Positions 33,016-42,179 are shown, counted from the stretch's first letter. The stretch: DNA of 64,000 nucleotides from Phycisphaeraceae bacterium (GCA_019636735.1 JAHBWY010000001.1:310001-374000); one strand, 5' to 3'. Notes: generated by a model not told the origin, from the sequence alone. Program-made: numbers and translations.

Positions 33016-33464
33016 ACCGTCCTTCGACCCGGCCGACAACCGGTTCGAGCGCCAATCCCTTTTCCCGGAGCGTGGTGCTCGGCCAGCGTGAAGCGATCGA
33101 TCCCCTTCAGGAGGAGATCGCCGCGGAGTTGGCGCGCCGTGACTATCCGGAGCAGGGGCGCTTCGCCGTGCGACTGGCGCTCGAAGAGGCGGCCGTCAAC
33201 GCATTCCGGCATGGCAACCGAAATGAGCCGGGAAAGACGGTGAGTGTTCGAGCCACCATTGATGATCGCGAAGCGGTCTTCGAAGTCGAGGATCAGGGTG
33301 AGGGCTTCGACCCGGGGTGCGTGCCTGACCCGACGCTGGAAGAGAACATCGAGATTCCGTCGGGGCGGGGGATCATGCTCATTCGCGCGTACATGAGCGA
33401 GGTGGCGTACCTGCCGCCGGGCAACATCATCCGCATGGTCTATCGCAATCCCTCGGCGAAGTGA
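33012..33464 (+). CDS. RsbW/SpoIIAB-like anti-sigma serine kinase
   Basis: 150 residues starting at GTG within the STAS stop. It is a GHKL ATPase of the HATPase_c_2 type: N box EEAAVNAFRHGN, G1 box DQGEGFDP and G2 box SGRGIMLI. It would phosphorylate the adjacent STAS protein and hold a target in check, forming a partner switch. No sigma factor or PP2C phosphatase gene is adjacent, so the controlled output is unknown. The 223 bp downstream, up to the convergent rsmA, hold nothing I can name. Confidence 0.9.
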   Translation: MNRPSTRPTTGSSANPFSRSVVLGQREAIDPLQEEIAAELARRDYPEQGRFAVRLALEEAAVNAFRHGNRNEPGKTVSVRATIDDREAVFEVEDQGEGFDPGCVPDPTLEENIEIPSGRGIMLIRAYMSEVAYLPPGNIIRMVYRNPSAK

Positions 33465-33687
33465 CACGGCGGGCGACGCAGCAGTCAGCAGCGAATTCGG
33501 GAGGCGCGTGACCGTGGGTTCGCGTGGCGATCAACACGGCCGATGCTCCGCGGCTTCCATGTGAAGCTGACCGTCGCGGGGCTCTCGGGCTCGCGTGGTG
33601 ACCTGTGCGGCCGACGCTTCGCGCATTGGGTGTGATGCCGAGCGTTGTGTCGCGTTCGGCTTCAGCGGCTCTTCTCGCCGATGAAGG

Positions 33688-34662
33688 TCACGCGTTCGGG
33701 GCAGGTCCCTTCGAACGCCCGGTCGCGCGGCGTTCCGTGCGCTTCACGGGGTCCGTCGCGGCGGCGGCAGGCGGCGCCTGGAGCGGCCAGAGCGCAAGCC
33801 ATGTCTCAGGCGCGAGCTCCTCGGGGCGCTGCGTCGCCTCGACGCCGGGGGGAAGCTGAGCGCCGCGCCCCAGGATGGTGCCGATCTGCTTCCGCCGCTT
33901 CGAGAAGACACCGGTCACGAACGAGGCAAAGGCCTCGGCTTCAGCCGGAGTGCCGATCGAGGCGGGGCGCTGCTCACCTCGACGCGGATCGATCGCCACG
34001 ATGGCGCTGGTCACCTCGGGTTCAGGCCAAAAGCATCCTGGCGCGACATCCATGACGCGCTCGACCCTGGCGAGCAGTTGTGTGGTCACCGAGAGGGCAC
34101 CGTACGCGTCGCTGCGAGGCGTGGCCATGAGTCGATCGGCAACCTCTCTCTGGATGGTGGCGAAGAGGCCGGTGCACTCAGGATGATTGGCCAGCAGCGT
34201 CGCGATCAGCGGGGTCGCCGCGCCATAAGGAAGGTTGGCAACGAGTGCAAAGCGCGGGGAGTTCGCGGCCGGAGCGTCGGCGCGCGCCGCGGTGGCCAGA
34301 GCGTCAACAACGGCTGGGGCGAGTCGGCGCTTCCCCTTCAGGCAGTCGCCTTCAACGAGCGTCAAGCGACCATCGGCGCGGGGAAGAACGCGCTCCCCGA
34401 TGATCGCGAGCATGTCGCGATCGATCTCGCAGGCCACCACGCGAGCCCCGCGCTCGAGCAGGACTTCGGTCAGCGTGCCTGTTCCGGGTCCGACCTCGAG
34501 GACGAGCGGCGCGGCGGCGCCAGGAGCCGGGGGCTCGATGCCCGCCGACTCCACCAACGCTGCCAGCACATGGTGATCGTGCAGGAAGTTCTGCCCGTAG
34601 CGGTGCTTCGGACGCAGCCCGCGCGAGCGGAGCAGAGATCGGATCTCAGAAAGCGTCTGCAC
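33688..34662 (-). CDS. rsmA: 16S rRNA dimethyladenosine transferase
   Basis: RsmA/KsgA of 324 residues. It begins with KHRYGQNFLHD, the family opening, has the SAM motif VLEVGPGTGTLT and the catalytic NLPYGAATPL (NLPY motif IV). It dimethylates two adenines in the 3' helix of 16S rRNA during 30S maturation. The length is slightly greater than usual because of an Ala/Pro-rich loop near 45-55 and a basic, low-complexity C-terminal tail. It lies 25 bp downstream of a DUF4139 gene on the same strand. Confidence 0.95.
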   Translation of the reverse strand: MQTLSEIRSLLRSRGLRPKHRYGQNFLHDHHVLAALVESAGIEPPAPGAAAPLVLEVGPGTGTLTEVLLERGARVVACEIDRDMLAIIGERVLPRADGRLTLVEGDCLKGKRRLAPAVVDALATAARADAPAANSPRFALVANLPYGAATPLIATLLANHPECTGLFATIQREVADRLMATPRSDAYGALSVTTQLLARVERVMDVAPGCFWPEPEVTSAIVAIDPRRGEQRPASIGTPAEAEAFASFVTGVFSKRRKQIGTILGRGAQLPPGVEATQRPEELAPETWLALWPLQAPPAAAATDPVKRTERRATGRSKGPAPNA

Positions 34663-34687
34663 GCGCGGAAACCTGCTGACCCCGCAC

Positions 34688-36307
34688 TCACCAGGTGTAC
34701 TGGACGGTGTAGGTCACTTCCTTCGTTTCATTGGCAGCGAGATTCACCGTGAACTCGATCGTGTTCGCATTCACCTTGGTGAAGTCCTGGCTCTGACGCG
34801 TGATGGACCAGTTGGTCCAGCGGTAGAGGTTCTCACGGATGGTGACGGTGCTCGGGGCATCCTTGCGGTTGCGGACCTCGAGCTTGATCGTCTCACTCAT
34901 CTGACGACGATTGTTGTCGACGGTGAAGTCGGTGACCGTGCGCTCGCCGACGACATCGAAGGCGTTGCCGAGCTTGATCATCAGTTTCTCATCGCGCGGG
35001 GTGTGCTTGATGAGGTCTTCGCCGATGAACTCGAGTGAACCGTCGCTGTCGGCCTTGTACGCACGAACCTTGCCCGCGGGGAGCGGCATGCCCATGCGAT
35101 TCTCACGCGAGTTCACCAGTCGGAAGAAGACCTGGATCTGCACCGGCTGACCTGAACCGAATCCACGATCGGTCATCGGAGCGCCCCACCCGCCGAACTC
35201 GGGTGTTCCATGCATGATGAGCACCTTCTCAACCGGCACATCAGCCACCGCGGGAAAGAGCACCAGTTGCTGCGAGCTGTTGGCGTCAATGTCGACGCGC
35301 CTCGGCAGCGTGTAGAGGTGATACTCGAAGAAGCTCTTCTCCTCGAAGCCGAGATCCATCGCCTCGGCAGCGGCGGCACCGCGCATCATCATCGATCGAG
35401 GCATCGCCTGGCGCGGTTGAATCCGCTGGACTTCACCCGCCACGAGCTTCAGACCCGCGTCCTTCCAGGATCCGCCCGCCATGTTGAGCAGCGTGACCCA
35501 CGCCGAGAGGTCCGCCTTCGTTTCGTCGGGGCTGATGGTCAGGTTGTAATCGGCGCGCCAAGTGAGCCCTGCGGTCTGATACGAGAGTTGCACCTCGTGT
35601 TCGCCGGGCGTCCTCGTGAGCAGGTCCCACACCAGCGTCGGTCGTGTCAGCAACCCTCCCGGCAGTTCACTCAGTTCGATCCTGGCGCTGCCCGCGGGGA
35701 GAATCTGCACCCCCTCGGCCGACTGAAGCACGATCGATCCGCCCGTCGCAGAGAGCAGCGTGCCTGCGAAGGTTCGCGGCTGTTGGCCGTCATCAATGGT
35801 GACGCGGATGGGCTGAGAGAGGTAGCGTTCAAGCAGCTTCTGTGAGTTCACGAGATCGAACTGGTAGCTCTGGCTGCGCACCACCGTGTCGGGATGGGAG
35901 AGGTCTCGGAAGGAGACCGTCGTCGGATCAATGAACTGGGCGACATCGGTGAAGAGGACGGTCGAACCGCCATTCGGACCGGGCGGTGGAATGGTGATGC
36001 GACGCGTCTCGCGCACGACGCCGAAGCCGGGCACCTGCCACGCGAAGTTCACATTGCCGCCCGCACGCGCCATGTCGGCGAACTGGCGAGGGTCGAAGCT
36101 GCCGGGGTCGGCGCTCGAGTAGACGGTGAGGACGGCGCTCGGTCGCTCGCCTGCCGGCGGCGCCTGGTTCGCGCTGGCCGTGCTGGCAAAGAAAGCAGTC
36201 TGGAGTCCGGCGCTGGCGAGGACCAGCCGCGCGAGAGCCCGCGATCGTGCGGTCATTCGTGCGTGGGTCGAGCGGCGGGGGTGCAACAGGGAGAAGTTCG
36301 CGGTCAT
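34688..36307 (-). CDS. Secreted DUF4139 protein
   Basis: About 539 residues. GAGGA eight to nine bases before the ATG at 36307 supports this start, giving a signal peptide with a long basic N-region and cleavage near STASA-NQ. The C-terminal half matches DUF4139 proteins (LVWDLLTRTPGEHEVQLSYQ, GLTWRADYNL, ending EVTYTVQYTW), a beta-rich extracellular family of unknown function. It is probably periplasmic or surface-located. rsmA follows closely, possibly by cotranscription only. Confidence 0.85.
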   Translation of the reverse strand: MTANFSLLHPRRSTHARMTARSRALARLVLASAGLQTAFFASTASANQAPPAGERPSAVLTVYSSADPGSFDPRQFADMARAGGNVNFAWQVPGFGVVRETRRITIPPPGPNGGSTVLFTDVAQFIDPTTVSFRDLSHPDTVVRSQSYQFDLVNSQKLLERYLSQPIRVTIDDGQQPRTFAGTLLSATGGSIVLQSAEGVQILPAGSARIELSELPGGLLTRPTLVWDLLTRTPGEHEVQLSYQTAGLTWRADYNLTISPDETKADLSAWVTLLNMAGGSWKDAGLKLVAGEVQRIQPRQAMPRSMMMRGAAAAEAMDLGFEEKSFFEYHLYTLPRRVDIDANSSQQLVLFPAVADVPVEKVLIMHGTPEFGGWGAPMTDRGFGSGQPVQIQVFFRLVNSRENRMGMPLPAGKVRAYKADSDGSLEFIGEDLIKHTPRDEKLMIKLGNAFDVVGERTVTDFTVDNNRRQMSETIKLEVRNRKDAPSTVTIRENLYRWTNWSITRQSQDFTKVNANTIEFTVNLAANETKEVTYTVQYTW

Positions 36308-36458
36308 GGTGTGAGTTCCTCGAAGCGGAGTGTGTGAATCAGCCTAGTCGGCACGCCCGGGCGTGGTGATCGCGCGGCGTCGACTCGGAGAAATGGCCGC
36401 TCGCGGCCCGGGGTCCTCTGGACGGGCGAGCGCGTGACTCAGCCGTGACGCCCCGACC

Positions 36459-38120
36459 TCAGCGATCCGCCGGGACTTCGAGGAGAAGGCGGTGTTCGTA
36501 GCGCTCCGCCCAGCCCCCGACGCGCGGGGCGATCGCGCCTTGATCGTTCAGGTTCACGCGCGTCTCATGTCCAGGTTCGACGATGACCCAGTGACGGACG
36601 GTGACCAGGTAGCGCCCCGGCGCCGATGGACGATCGAGCCGCACAGTAATGCGTCGCCAATCCCAGTTCCGATCGACCGAGTAGCTGAGCGCCGTTCCGG
36701 AACGGGCGAGGTTCACGGGGACTCCCGCGCCATCGATCGGATCGCCCCAGAGCCGTGAGGGTTTGAACCCGGCGCCGGGTGCGAGCGGCATGAACTCCGG
36801 GCGCTCAACGGCCAGGAGCAGCGTGGCGCCCGGGCGAATGGAGAGAGGCGTGTGGAGTCCGTCTCCTTCAAGGATCAGCTCCTGGTCCTTGATCGTCGCG
36901 GCGAGCGGCGCAATGAGGGAGCGAGCCCGCGCGAGCAGGGCGGGGTCGGTGGGGCCGTGGGCTCCAGCCAGTTCCGCCTCGAGCCAAGTGATCCCTCGGA
37001 GGTTGAACTTGTGGGGATCCGTGCCTCGAGTTCGTTCGCTCAAGAGCGCCTCGAAGGCTTCAATGCTCCGAAGGGAGAACTCCCGGCGCTCTTCCGGCGT
37101 CAGCGTCCGCTCCGCCAGCGCGTCCACGCGCGGACAATAGACCGCGCCGAACTCCGCTTGCCTGAGTAACAGCCCGGTGGGAACCAGGCGTGGGCCGCTC
37201 GATAGTGATGTCCAGAACATCGCCCACACGCTGAGTGAGAGCACCACAAATCCCACGAGAGTGAGCCATGGATTCCGCTCCGGTCGCCCGAGGGTGCGCT
37301 GCCCAGGCCGGTTCCAACTGGCACCGCACTCAGGGCACCGAGGCGCCGATCGAGGCTTCCACCGATACCCGCACGACGCGCAGAACTGGCCTCGGTCAAT
37401 TCGTCGCCCGAGCCCGACACTGATGAGATTGCTCCCGACGAGGACCAACACGAAGATGACCGAGATCCTGAGCGACGCGATGACCTCGATCAGGAGTGAC
37501 TCAAAGGAGAACGGGGCGGAACTCGAGACCACCGCCAATGTGCCAAGAAGGAGTGGAAACATGACGACGATCGCCAGTCCACCGAGCATCTGAAGCGCGA
37601 TGCGCCGGGGCAGTCCGAGCAGCGTTGGCTTCGACATGAATGGCGTGCTCGGGTTCACGGCGAAGCTGCGATCGACGCCTGCCAGCCCCGCGAGCCATGT
37701 CTCGATGAGGATTCCTCCCTCGAGTTGATCGAGGCTCTCATCGCAGCACGGCTTTCGCATTCGAACCCCAGACGCGGTCGCCTTCGGAAGTGGCGATTGG
37801 CACTCAAGACAGAGGCGACCGCCATGACGCACCAGGCGCAGCGCCAAGCGATTCCGCTGCCGGCCCAAAGCCCTCGACGCGAGCAGAAGTACGCTGCCCG
37901 CTGTGACAGGCATGATCAGGAAGGCGAAGATCCAACCCATGTTGAACTTCGATCCGGCCCCGAAGGTGAACATGATTCCGATGGCGGCAGCCACCACGAG
38001 CCCCAACAGCGCGAAGGCGACCTCGAGGAGGTACTTCTGGCGATCTCGATGCGTGCGCAGCGCCTGCCTCGCGGCAGCAGCGGTGAGTCGAAGGTTGGGC
38101 TTGGCGCCAGCCTGCTGCAC
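36459..38120 (-). CDS. Unrecognised polytopic membrane protein with zinc-ribbon-like motifs
   Basis: 553 residues from a GTG with GAGGAG nine bases upstream. There are about five TMs: two near 35-80, two near 175-250 and one near 290. Two cytosolic Cys clusters are visible: CLECQ...KPCCDE between TM2 and TM3, and CASCGYRWKPRSAPRCPECG just before the last TM, the latter a clear CxxC...CxxC zinc ribbon. The C-terminal ~250 residues are soluble and probably outside the membrane. I cannot name the family. A similar zinc-ribbon/TM design is common in planctomycete proteins of unknown function. Confidence 0.75.
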   Translation of the reverse strand: MQQAGAKPNLRLTAAAARQALRTHRDRQKYLLEVAFALLGLVVAAAIGIMFTFGAGSKFNMGWIFAFLIMPVTAGSVLLLASRALGRQRNRLALRLVRHGGRLCLECQSPLPKATASGVRMRKPCCDESLDQLEGGILIETWLAGLAGVDRSFAVNPSTPFMSKPTLLGLPRRIALQMLGGLAIVVMFPLLLGTLAVVSSSAPFSFESLLIEVIASLRISVIFVLVLVGSNLISVGLGRRIDRGQFCASCGYRWKPRSAPRCPECGASWNRPGQRTLGRPERNPWLTLVGFVVLSLSVWAMFWTSLSSGPRLVPTGLLLRQAEFGAVYCPRVDALAERTLTPEERREFSLRSIEAFEALLSERTRGTDPHKFNLRGITWLEAELAGAHGPTDPALLARARSLIAPLAATIKDQELILEGDGLHTPLSIRPGATLLLAVERPEFMPLAPGAGFKPSRLWGDPIDGAGVPVNLARSGTALSYSVDRNWDWRRITVRLDRPSAPGRYLVTVRHWVIVEPGHETRVNLNDQGAIAPRVGGWAERYEHRLLLEVPADR

Positions 38121-38291
38121 CGATCACGCTCCTCACGGGCGTGGCGGCCAGCCTTGGTCCGCCCGCTCCGCACCGTCGTCGCGGCAACGGTTGTGCATGG
38201 TACTGGTGAGCGCACGCGTCGCGACCAACGGAGCGGAACAGTGGCGCCGGTGACCCAGCCTTCGAGCCTCAGGATTCAACAGCCTCTGTCC

Positions 38292-38309
38292 CCTGACACC
38301 CGTGTCAGG
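38292..38309. promoter_or_regulatory. 18-bp palindrome just upstream of the TauE/SafE gene
   Basis: CCTGACAC and GTGTCAGG are perfect inverted arms around CC, ending 11 bp before the ATG at 38321 and next to its AAGG ribosome site. It could be an operator or an mRNA hairpin controlling access to the start. It lies in the 200-bp divergent region with the zinc-ribbon gene; the rest of that region shows nothing else. Confidence 0.45.
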
Positions 38310-38320
38310 CCGAAGGTGCG

Positions 38321-39184
38321 ATGCGCATGTTGATTGAATCGCATCCACTTGCGTTCGTGATGATCGCCTTCGTGGGCTCGATGGTGGCCGGCTGTTTCGG
38401 CGCTCTCGTGGGACTCGGAGGCGGCATCCTGGTGACACCGATGCTGGTTCTTCTGTGCGGGGTGGATATGCGCCTCGCGATGGGAGCCTCGCTGCTCGCC
38501 GTGATTGCAACAAGTTCGGGAGCCGCAGCGGGGCGAAGCCGCGACCCGCTCTCGAATTACCGCGTCGGCATGTTCCTCGAGCTCGCGGCGACCGTGGGCG
38601 CCGTGGCGGGCGCGCTGCTCGCTGCCATCTCGAATCCGGCGTGGCTCCAGCTCTTCTTCGGGTGTCTGCTTGTGATGATCGCCCTGGTCACGGCGCGCAA
38701 GCGCGAGGACACGGTGACCCACGAACTTCCGCGGAATCGACTCGCCGGATTGCTTCGCCTCGACGGCCGCATCGAGAGTGCGAGCGGAGCCGTCGATTAC
38801 CACATTCAGAAGCCCGGCGGCGGCTTCAGTGTGATGCTCGGAGCGGGAGTGATCAGTGGTCTTCTCGGCATCGGCTCGGGCGTGCTCAAGGTCGTCGCGA
38901 TGGACTCGCTCATGAAGATGCCCTTTCGCGCCTCGACCACAACCAGCAACTTCATGATCGGTCTGACGGCGCTCGCCAGTGTCGGCGTCTATCTCTCCCA
39001 GGGGTTCATCGATCCGATGATCGCTGCGCCGGTGCTCCTTGGCATCGTGCCGGGTGCCATGCTTGGTGCGAAACTGGTCACGGTGATTCGGGTGCTCTGG
39101 CTCCGGAGGATCTTCCTTGTGGCGCTACTGCTCATTGCCGTGCAGATGCTCATCAAGGGTGGAGGAAGGATCCTCGGAGCATGA
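38321..39184 (+). CDS. TauE/SafE (TSUP) family anion exporter
   Basis: 287 residues, polytopic. The N-terminus has the TSUP repeat (GLGGGILVTPMLVLLCG) and a second, inverted copy begins near 165 (GAGVISGLLGIGSGVLKVV). Members export sulfite, sulfoacetate or related organic anions, or take up sulfur compounds; the substrate is not determined here. AAGG precedes the start by five bases. The stop overlaps the start of a DUF1634 gene, a common TSUP partner. An MBL/rhodanese sulfur gene sits elsewhere in the window but is not adjacent. Confidence 0.9.
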   Translation: MRMLIESHPLAFVMIAFVGSMVAGCFGALVGLGGGILVTPMLVLLCGVDMRLAMGASLLAVIATSSGAAAGRSRDPLSNYRVGMFLELAATVGAVAGALLAAISNPAWLQLFFGCLLVMIALVTARKREDTVTHELPRNRLAGLLRLDGRIESASGAVDYHIQKPGGGFSVMLGAGVISGLLGIGSGVLKVVAMDSLMKMPFRASTTTSNFMIGLTALASVGVYLSQGFIDPMIAAPVLLGIVPGAMLGAKLVTVIRVLWLRRIFLVALLLIAVQMLIKGGGRILGA

Positions 39185-39534
39185 ACCCCCGCGCCCAACA
39201 GATTCAGAAGCGCGTTCTCCAGTGCATGCTGGCGGTCGCCATGGCGGCGCTCGTGTGGGGGCTCCTGCGCCTGAAGCTCGACGGGACAACTTATGACGAA
39301 GCGCGGAGCGTCCTTGAGACCCTCCGATCTCCCTGGGCCGTGATGCATGGCGTCCTTCGATCCGAACCCGTGGCCCTGCTGATCGCGGGGCTCTCTCTCA
39401 TCATCCTGACTCCGGCCATCCGCCTGCTGCTGCTGGTCGGTGACTTCTTCAGCCAGCGGGATTGGCTCTATGTGGGCATGAGCCTGCTCGTTGGCGCAAT
39501 CGTGGCTGTAGCGTTCTTCCTCCGGTTGCATTGA
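39181..39534 (+). CDS. DUF1634 membrane protein
   Basis: 117 residues with three predicted TMs: near 14-31, near 61-86 (VALLIAGLSLIILTPAIRLLLLV) and near 95-114. It matches the small DUF1634 family, which is repeatedly encoded next to TauE/SafE transporters; here the ATG overlaps the transporter stop (ATGA). It probably assists that transporter in the inner membrane. The function is unknown beyond this association. Confidence 0.8.
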   Translation: MNPRAQQIQKRVLQCMLAVAMAALVWGLLRLKLDGTTYDEARSVLETLRSPWAVMHGVLRSEPVALLIAGLSLIILTPAIRLLLLVGDFFSQRDWLYVGMSLLVGAIVAVAFFLRLH

Positions 39535-39611
39535 CCCATTCGAGTCGGCTCTTCCTACACTCTGCGGAGGTGGTCGCCGCGTTCAACTCTCGGCCGCCGA
39601 GGAGACTTCCG

Positions 39612-40433
39612 ATGCGACATGGGTTCACACTTGGTCTGGTGGTTCTGGTGGTGGCGATGGCGGGCGCTGGCGGCTGCACCACGGTCGAGGGGAGTGGTCG
39701 ATCGCAGCTCAACGCCTTTTCGCTCACCGAGGAGAAGCAGCTTGGCGCCCAGGCGTATCCGGAGTTGCTCCAAGGCGCGAAGATCCTCACCTCGGGGCCG
39801 CAGTATGAGCGCGGCATGCGGGTGGCGAAGCGCATTCAGCAGGCGGCGATCGAGCGCCACCCGAACCCCGCGGCGCAGTTCGAGTGGGAGTGGGCCGTGA
39901 TCGACGACGATTCGACCGTGAACGCCTGGGCGCTCCCCGGTGGAAAGTGCGCCATGTACACGGGCATCATGAAGGTCGCTTCGACCGACGATGAACTGGC
40001 CGTCGTGCTTGGACACGAAGCGGCGCACGCGATCGCACGCCACGGTGGGGAGCGCATGACCCAGCAGACGGGAATCAATGTCGGTTCGCAGGTGGCGGCG
40101 GTGCTCGGATCGGTCTTCGGCGATCCGACCGGTGGGATGGCGAGCGGTGAGCTGACGGCAGCAGTCCTCCATGTGACGGTCGGCCTGCCTTACTCGCGCA
40201 AGCACGAGACCGAGGCGGACATCATCGGGCTGATGATCGCGGCGCAGGCGGGATACGACCCGCGCGCCGCGCCGGGCTTCTGGGACAAGATGGGACAACT
40301 CGGAGGCAGCAAGCCGCCGGAGTTCCTCTCCACGCATCCGGCCGATGACACGCGCGCCCAGACGCTCCAACGCTACATGCCTGAGGCAATGGCCATCTAC
40401 GAGCGCTCGGCAAAGGCGCCCCAGTCGCGCTGA
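39612..40433 (+). CDS. M48-family metalloprotease lipoprotein
   Basis: 273 residues from an ATG with GGAGA seven bases upstream. It starts with a lipoprotein signal peptide and lipobox (AGAGGC, lipidated Cys22). The zinc site is HEAAH (His135, Glu136, His139) and the third ligand is Glu201 in HETEADIIGL. M48 lipoproteins of this type (BepA/LoiP-like) degrade misfolded envelope proteins on the periplasmic side. A Gly-rich loop (GDPTGGMASGE) follows the active helix. It is convergent with rny. Confidence 0.92.
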   Translation: MRHGFTLGLVVLVVAMAGAGGCTTVEGSGRSQLNAFSLTEEKQLGAQAYPELLQGAKILTSGPQYERGMRVAKRIQQAAIERHPNPAAQFEWEWAVIDDDSTVNAWALPGGKCAMYTGIMKVASTDDELAVVLGHEAAHAIARHGGERMTQQTGINVGSQVAAVLGSVFGDPTGGMASGELTAAVLHVTVGLPYSRKHETEADIIGLMIAAQAGYDPRAAPGFWDKMGQLGGSKPPEFLSTHPADDTRAQTLQRYMPEAMAIYERSAKAPQSR

Positions 40434-40482
40434 GCACCGGCGCGGGAGCCGGGGCGCAGAGGTGTTGCTGATCGAGCGGCTT

Positions 40483-40511
40483 GCGCGGTGTCGCTGTGCG
40501 CACGACCGCGC
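40483..40511. terminator. Candidate bidirectional hairpin between the M48 protease gene and rny
   Basis: GCGCGG..TCG pairs with CGACCGCGC (9 bp, two-base bulge) around a ~9-nt loop in the 104-bp convergent gap. No clear T-run; tentative. Confidence 0.3.
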
Positions 40512-40537
40512 GTCAAATGATCGCGCCGCTTTGCGAC

Positions 40538-42127
40538 TCACCGCGCCGTGGCTTCGGCTCGCACCTCGCGAAGCACGGTGACCTTGATCTCGCCGGGGAA
40601 GGTCATCTCCTCTTCCACGCGCTTCGCAATGTCGCGGGCGATCACGAAGGTCGTCGCGTCGTCGAGTCGCTTGGCATCAACGATGACGCGCACTTCCCGA
40701 CCGGCCTGGATGGCAAACGCCTCGGTGACACCGGAGTGCGCCTTGGCAATCGACTCGAGCTGCTCGAGCCGCTTGATGTACATCTCCATGCTCTCGCGCC
40801 GCGCTCCAGGGCGCGCGCCGCTGACCGCATCGGCCGCCATCACGATCGGCGTGTATGGAGTGGTCGAAGGGATGTCGGCATGATGGCCGCCCACCGCGTT
40901 CAGGACCGCCTCGCTCTTCTCGCCGAACTTGCGGAGGAAGTCCATGCCGATCGCGGGGTGTCCGCCCTCGACCTCGTGGTCCATCGCCTTGCCGATGTCG
41001 TGGAGGAAGCCGGCGCGGCGAGCGATCTGCCCGTTGAGGCCGAGCTGATCCGCGATCATCTGGGCGAGGTAGGCCACCTCGATCGAATGCTTCAGCACAT
41101 TCTGGCCGTAGCTGGTGCGGAACTGGAGCCGGCCCATCGCCTCGACCACCTTCGGATGAAGTCCGCGAAGGCCGAGCTCCGTCACCGCCTCGGTGCCCGC
41201 CTTCTGGATTCGATCGTTGACATCGCGCTTGGTCTGCTCGACGAGCTCTTCGACGCGCGAGGGGTGCACTCGACCGTCGGCGACCAGTTTCTGGAGCGTC
41301 TCGGCAGCGATCGTCTGACGGACCTTGTCGAAACAGCTCACGCTGATGACCCCGGGGGTGTCATCAATGAGAATGTCCGCACCGGTCGCCTTCTCGATGG
41401 CCCGGATGTTCCGGCCTTCACGACCGATGATCCTGCCCTTCATGTCGTCGGAGGGGATCTTCACGGTGCGAATGGTCGAGTCGCTCACGCTCTCAGCGGC
41501 ATAGCGCTGGATGGCCATGAGCGTGATCTCTCGCGCCCGATCGCGCGCCTTCGTCTCCGCCTCTTCGATGATCGACTGGGTGACCTTGGCCGCTTCCTGG
41601 AGGGACGATGACTTGACCTCGTCGAGATAGATCGCGCGGGCCTCCGCTTCGGTCAAGCGCGCCACTTCGGAAAGGCGGTCGCGAAGCTGAATTCGAAGGG
41701 AGTCTGCCTCTGCGTGAAGGGCCTTCACGGCCTCTTCCGCGCTCTGGATGCGAGCTTCCTGCTGGTCGAGCTTCTCCTCGCGCTGACCGATCTGCTCCAG
41801 CTTGCGGTCGAGGATCTCCTCGCGCCGGGCTGCTCGATCCTGGCTCTTCTTGAGTTCCGCAAGGGCGTCGGAGACCTCGCGATCGAAGGCCTTCCGGCGC
41901 TCGAGCGCCTGCTTCTCGGCGTCGAGTTCAATCTGACGAGCCTTGGTCTCGGCGGTCGAGCGAGCGCTCTCGGTGATGCGCTCCGCCTCGGTTCGCGCCT
42001 GCCGCAGGCCCCGGGAGCTGAAGAGCGTGATGCACACCCCGCCAATCACCGCACCGACCAGAGCGGCGCCGAGCGCGATCAGCAGCACCGTCAATCCTGA
42101 TTGGGCAAGAGTCATTGAGAACGGCAT
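40538..42127 (-). CDS. rny: Ribonuclease Y
   Basis: 529 residues from the ATG at 42127; GGAG six bases upstream favours it over the TTG at 42139. Order: N-terminal TM (about 11-34), long coiled coil (about 40-195), KH domain (GRIIGREGRNIRAIEKATG), and the HD domain with LHDIGKAMDHEVEG carrying the metal-binding His-Asp. It is a membrane-bound endoribonuclease that initiates mRNA decay. The leader is unusual: the Shine-Dalgarno and ATG lie inside a hairpin and a 23-bp palindrome sits just upstream. Confidence 0.95.
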   Translation of the reverse strand: MPFSMTLAQSGLTVLLIALGAALVGAVIGGVCITLFSSRGLRQARTEAERITESARSTAETKARQIELDAEKQALERRKAFDREVSDALAELKKSQDRAARREEILDRKLEQIGQREEKLDQQEARIQSAEEAVKALHAEADSLRIQLRDRLSEVARLTEAEARAIYLDEVKSSSLQEAAKVTQSIIEEAETKARDRAREITLMAIQRYAAESVSDSTIRTVKIPSDDMKGRIIGREGRNIRAIEKATGADILIDDTPGVISVSCFDKVRQTIAAETLQKLVADGRVHPSRVEELVEQTKRDVNDRIQKAGTEAVTELGLRGLHPKVVEAMGRLQFRTSYGQNVLKHSIEVAYLAQMIADQLGLNGQIARRAGFLHDIGKAMDHEVEGGHPAIGMDFLRKFGEKSEAVLNAVGGHHADIPSTTPYTPIVMAADAVSGARPGARRESMEMYIKRLEQLESIAKAHSGVTEAFAIQAGREVRVIVDAKRLDDATTFVIARDIAKRVEEEMTFPGEIKVTVLREVRAEATAR

Positions 42128-42149
42128 CGGCGTCTCCAAGGGAGATGCC
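42123..42149 (-). promoter_or_regulatory. rny leader hairpin covering ribosome site and start codon
   Basis: In the rny mRNA sense, UCUCC pairs with GGAGA (containing the Shine-Dalgarno) around CUU, and alternatively GGCAUC pairs with GAUGCC, which contains the AUG. Either pairing would reduce translation initiation, so the leader could regulate RNase Y translation. Confidence 0.5.
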
Positions 42150-42156
42150 GGACCGC

Positions 42157-42179
42157 GTCTCGATCACCGTGATCGAGAC
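42157..42179. promoter_or_regulatory. 23-bp perfect palindrome upstream of rny
   Basis: GTCTCGATCAC and its exact complement flank a single C, 30-52 bp upstream of the rny start. It may be an operator or a second mRNA hairpin. The remaining region to 42649 (470 bp, divergent to the ABC permease) contains a 6-bp hairpin near 42333 and no gene I can support. Confidence 0.55.
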
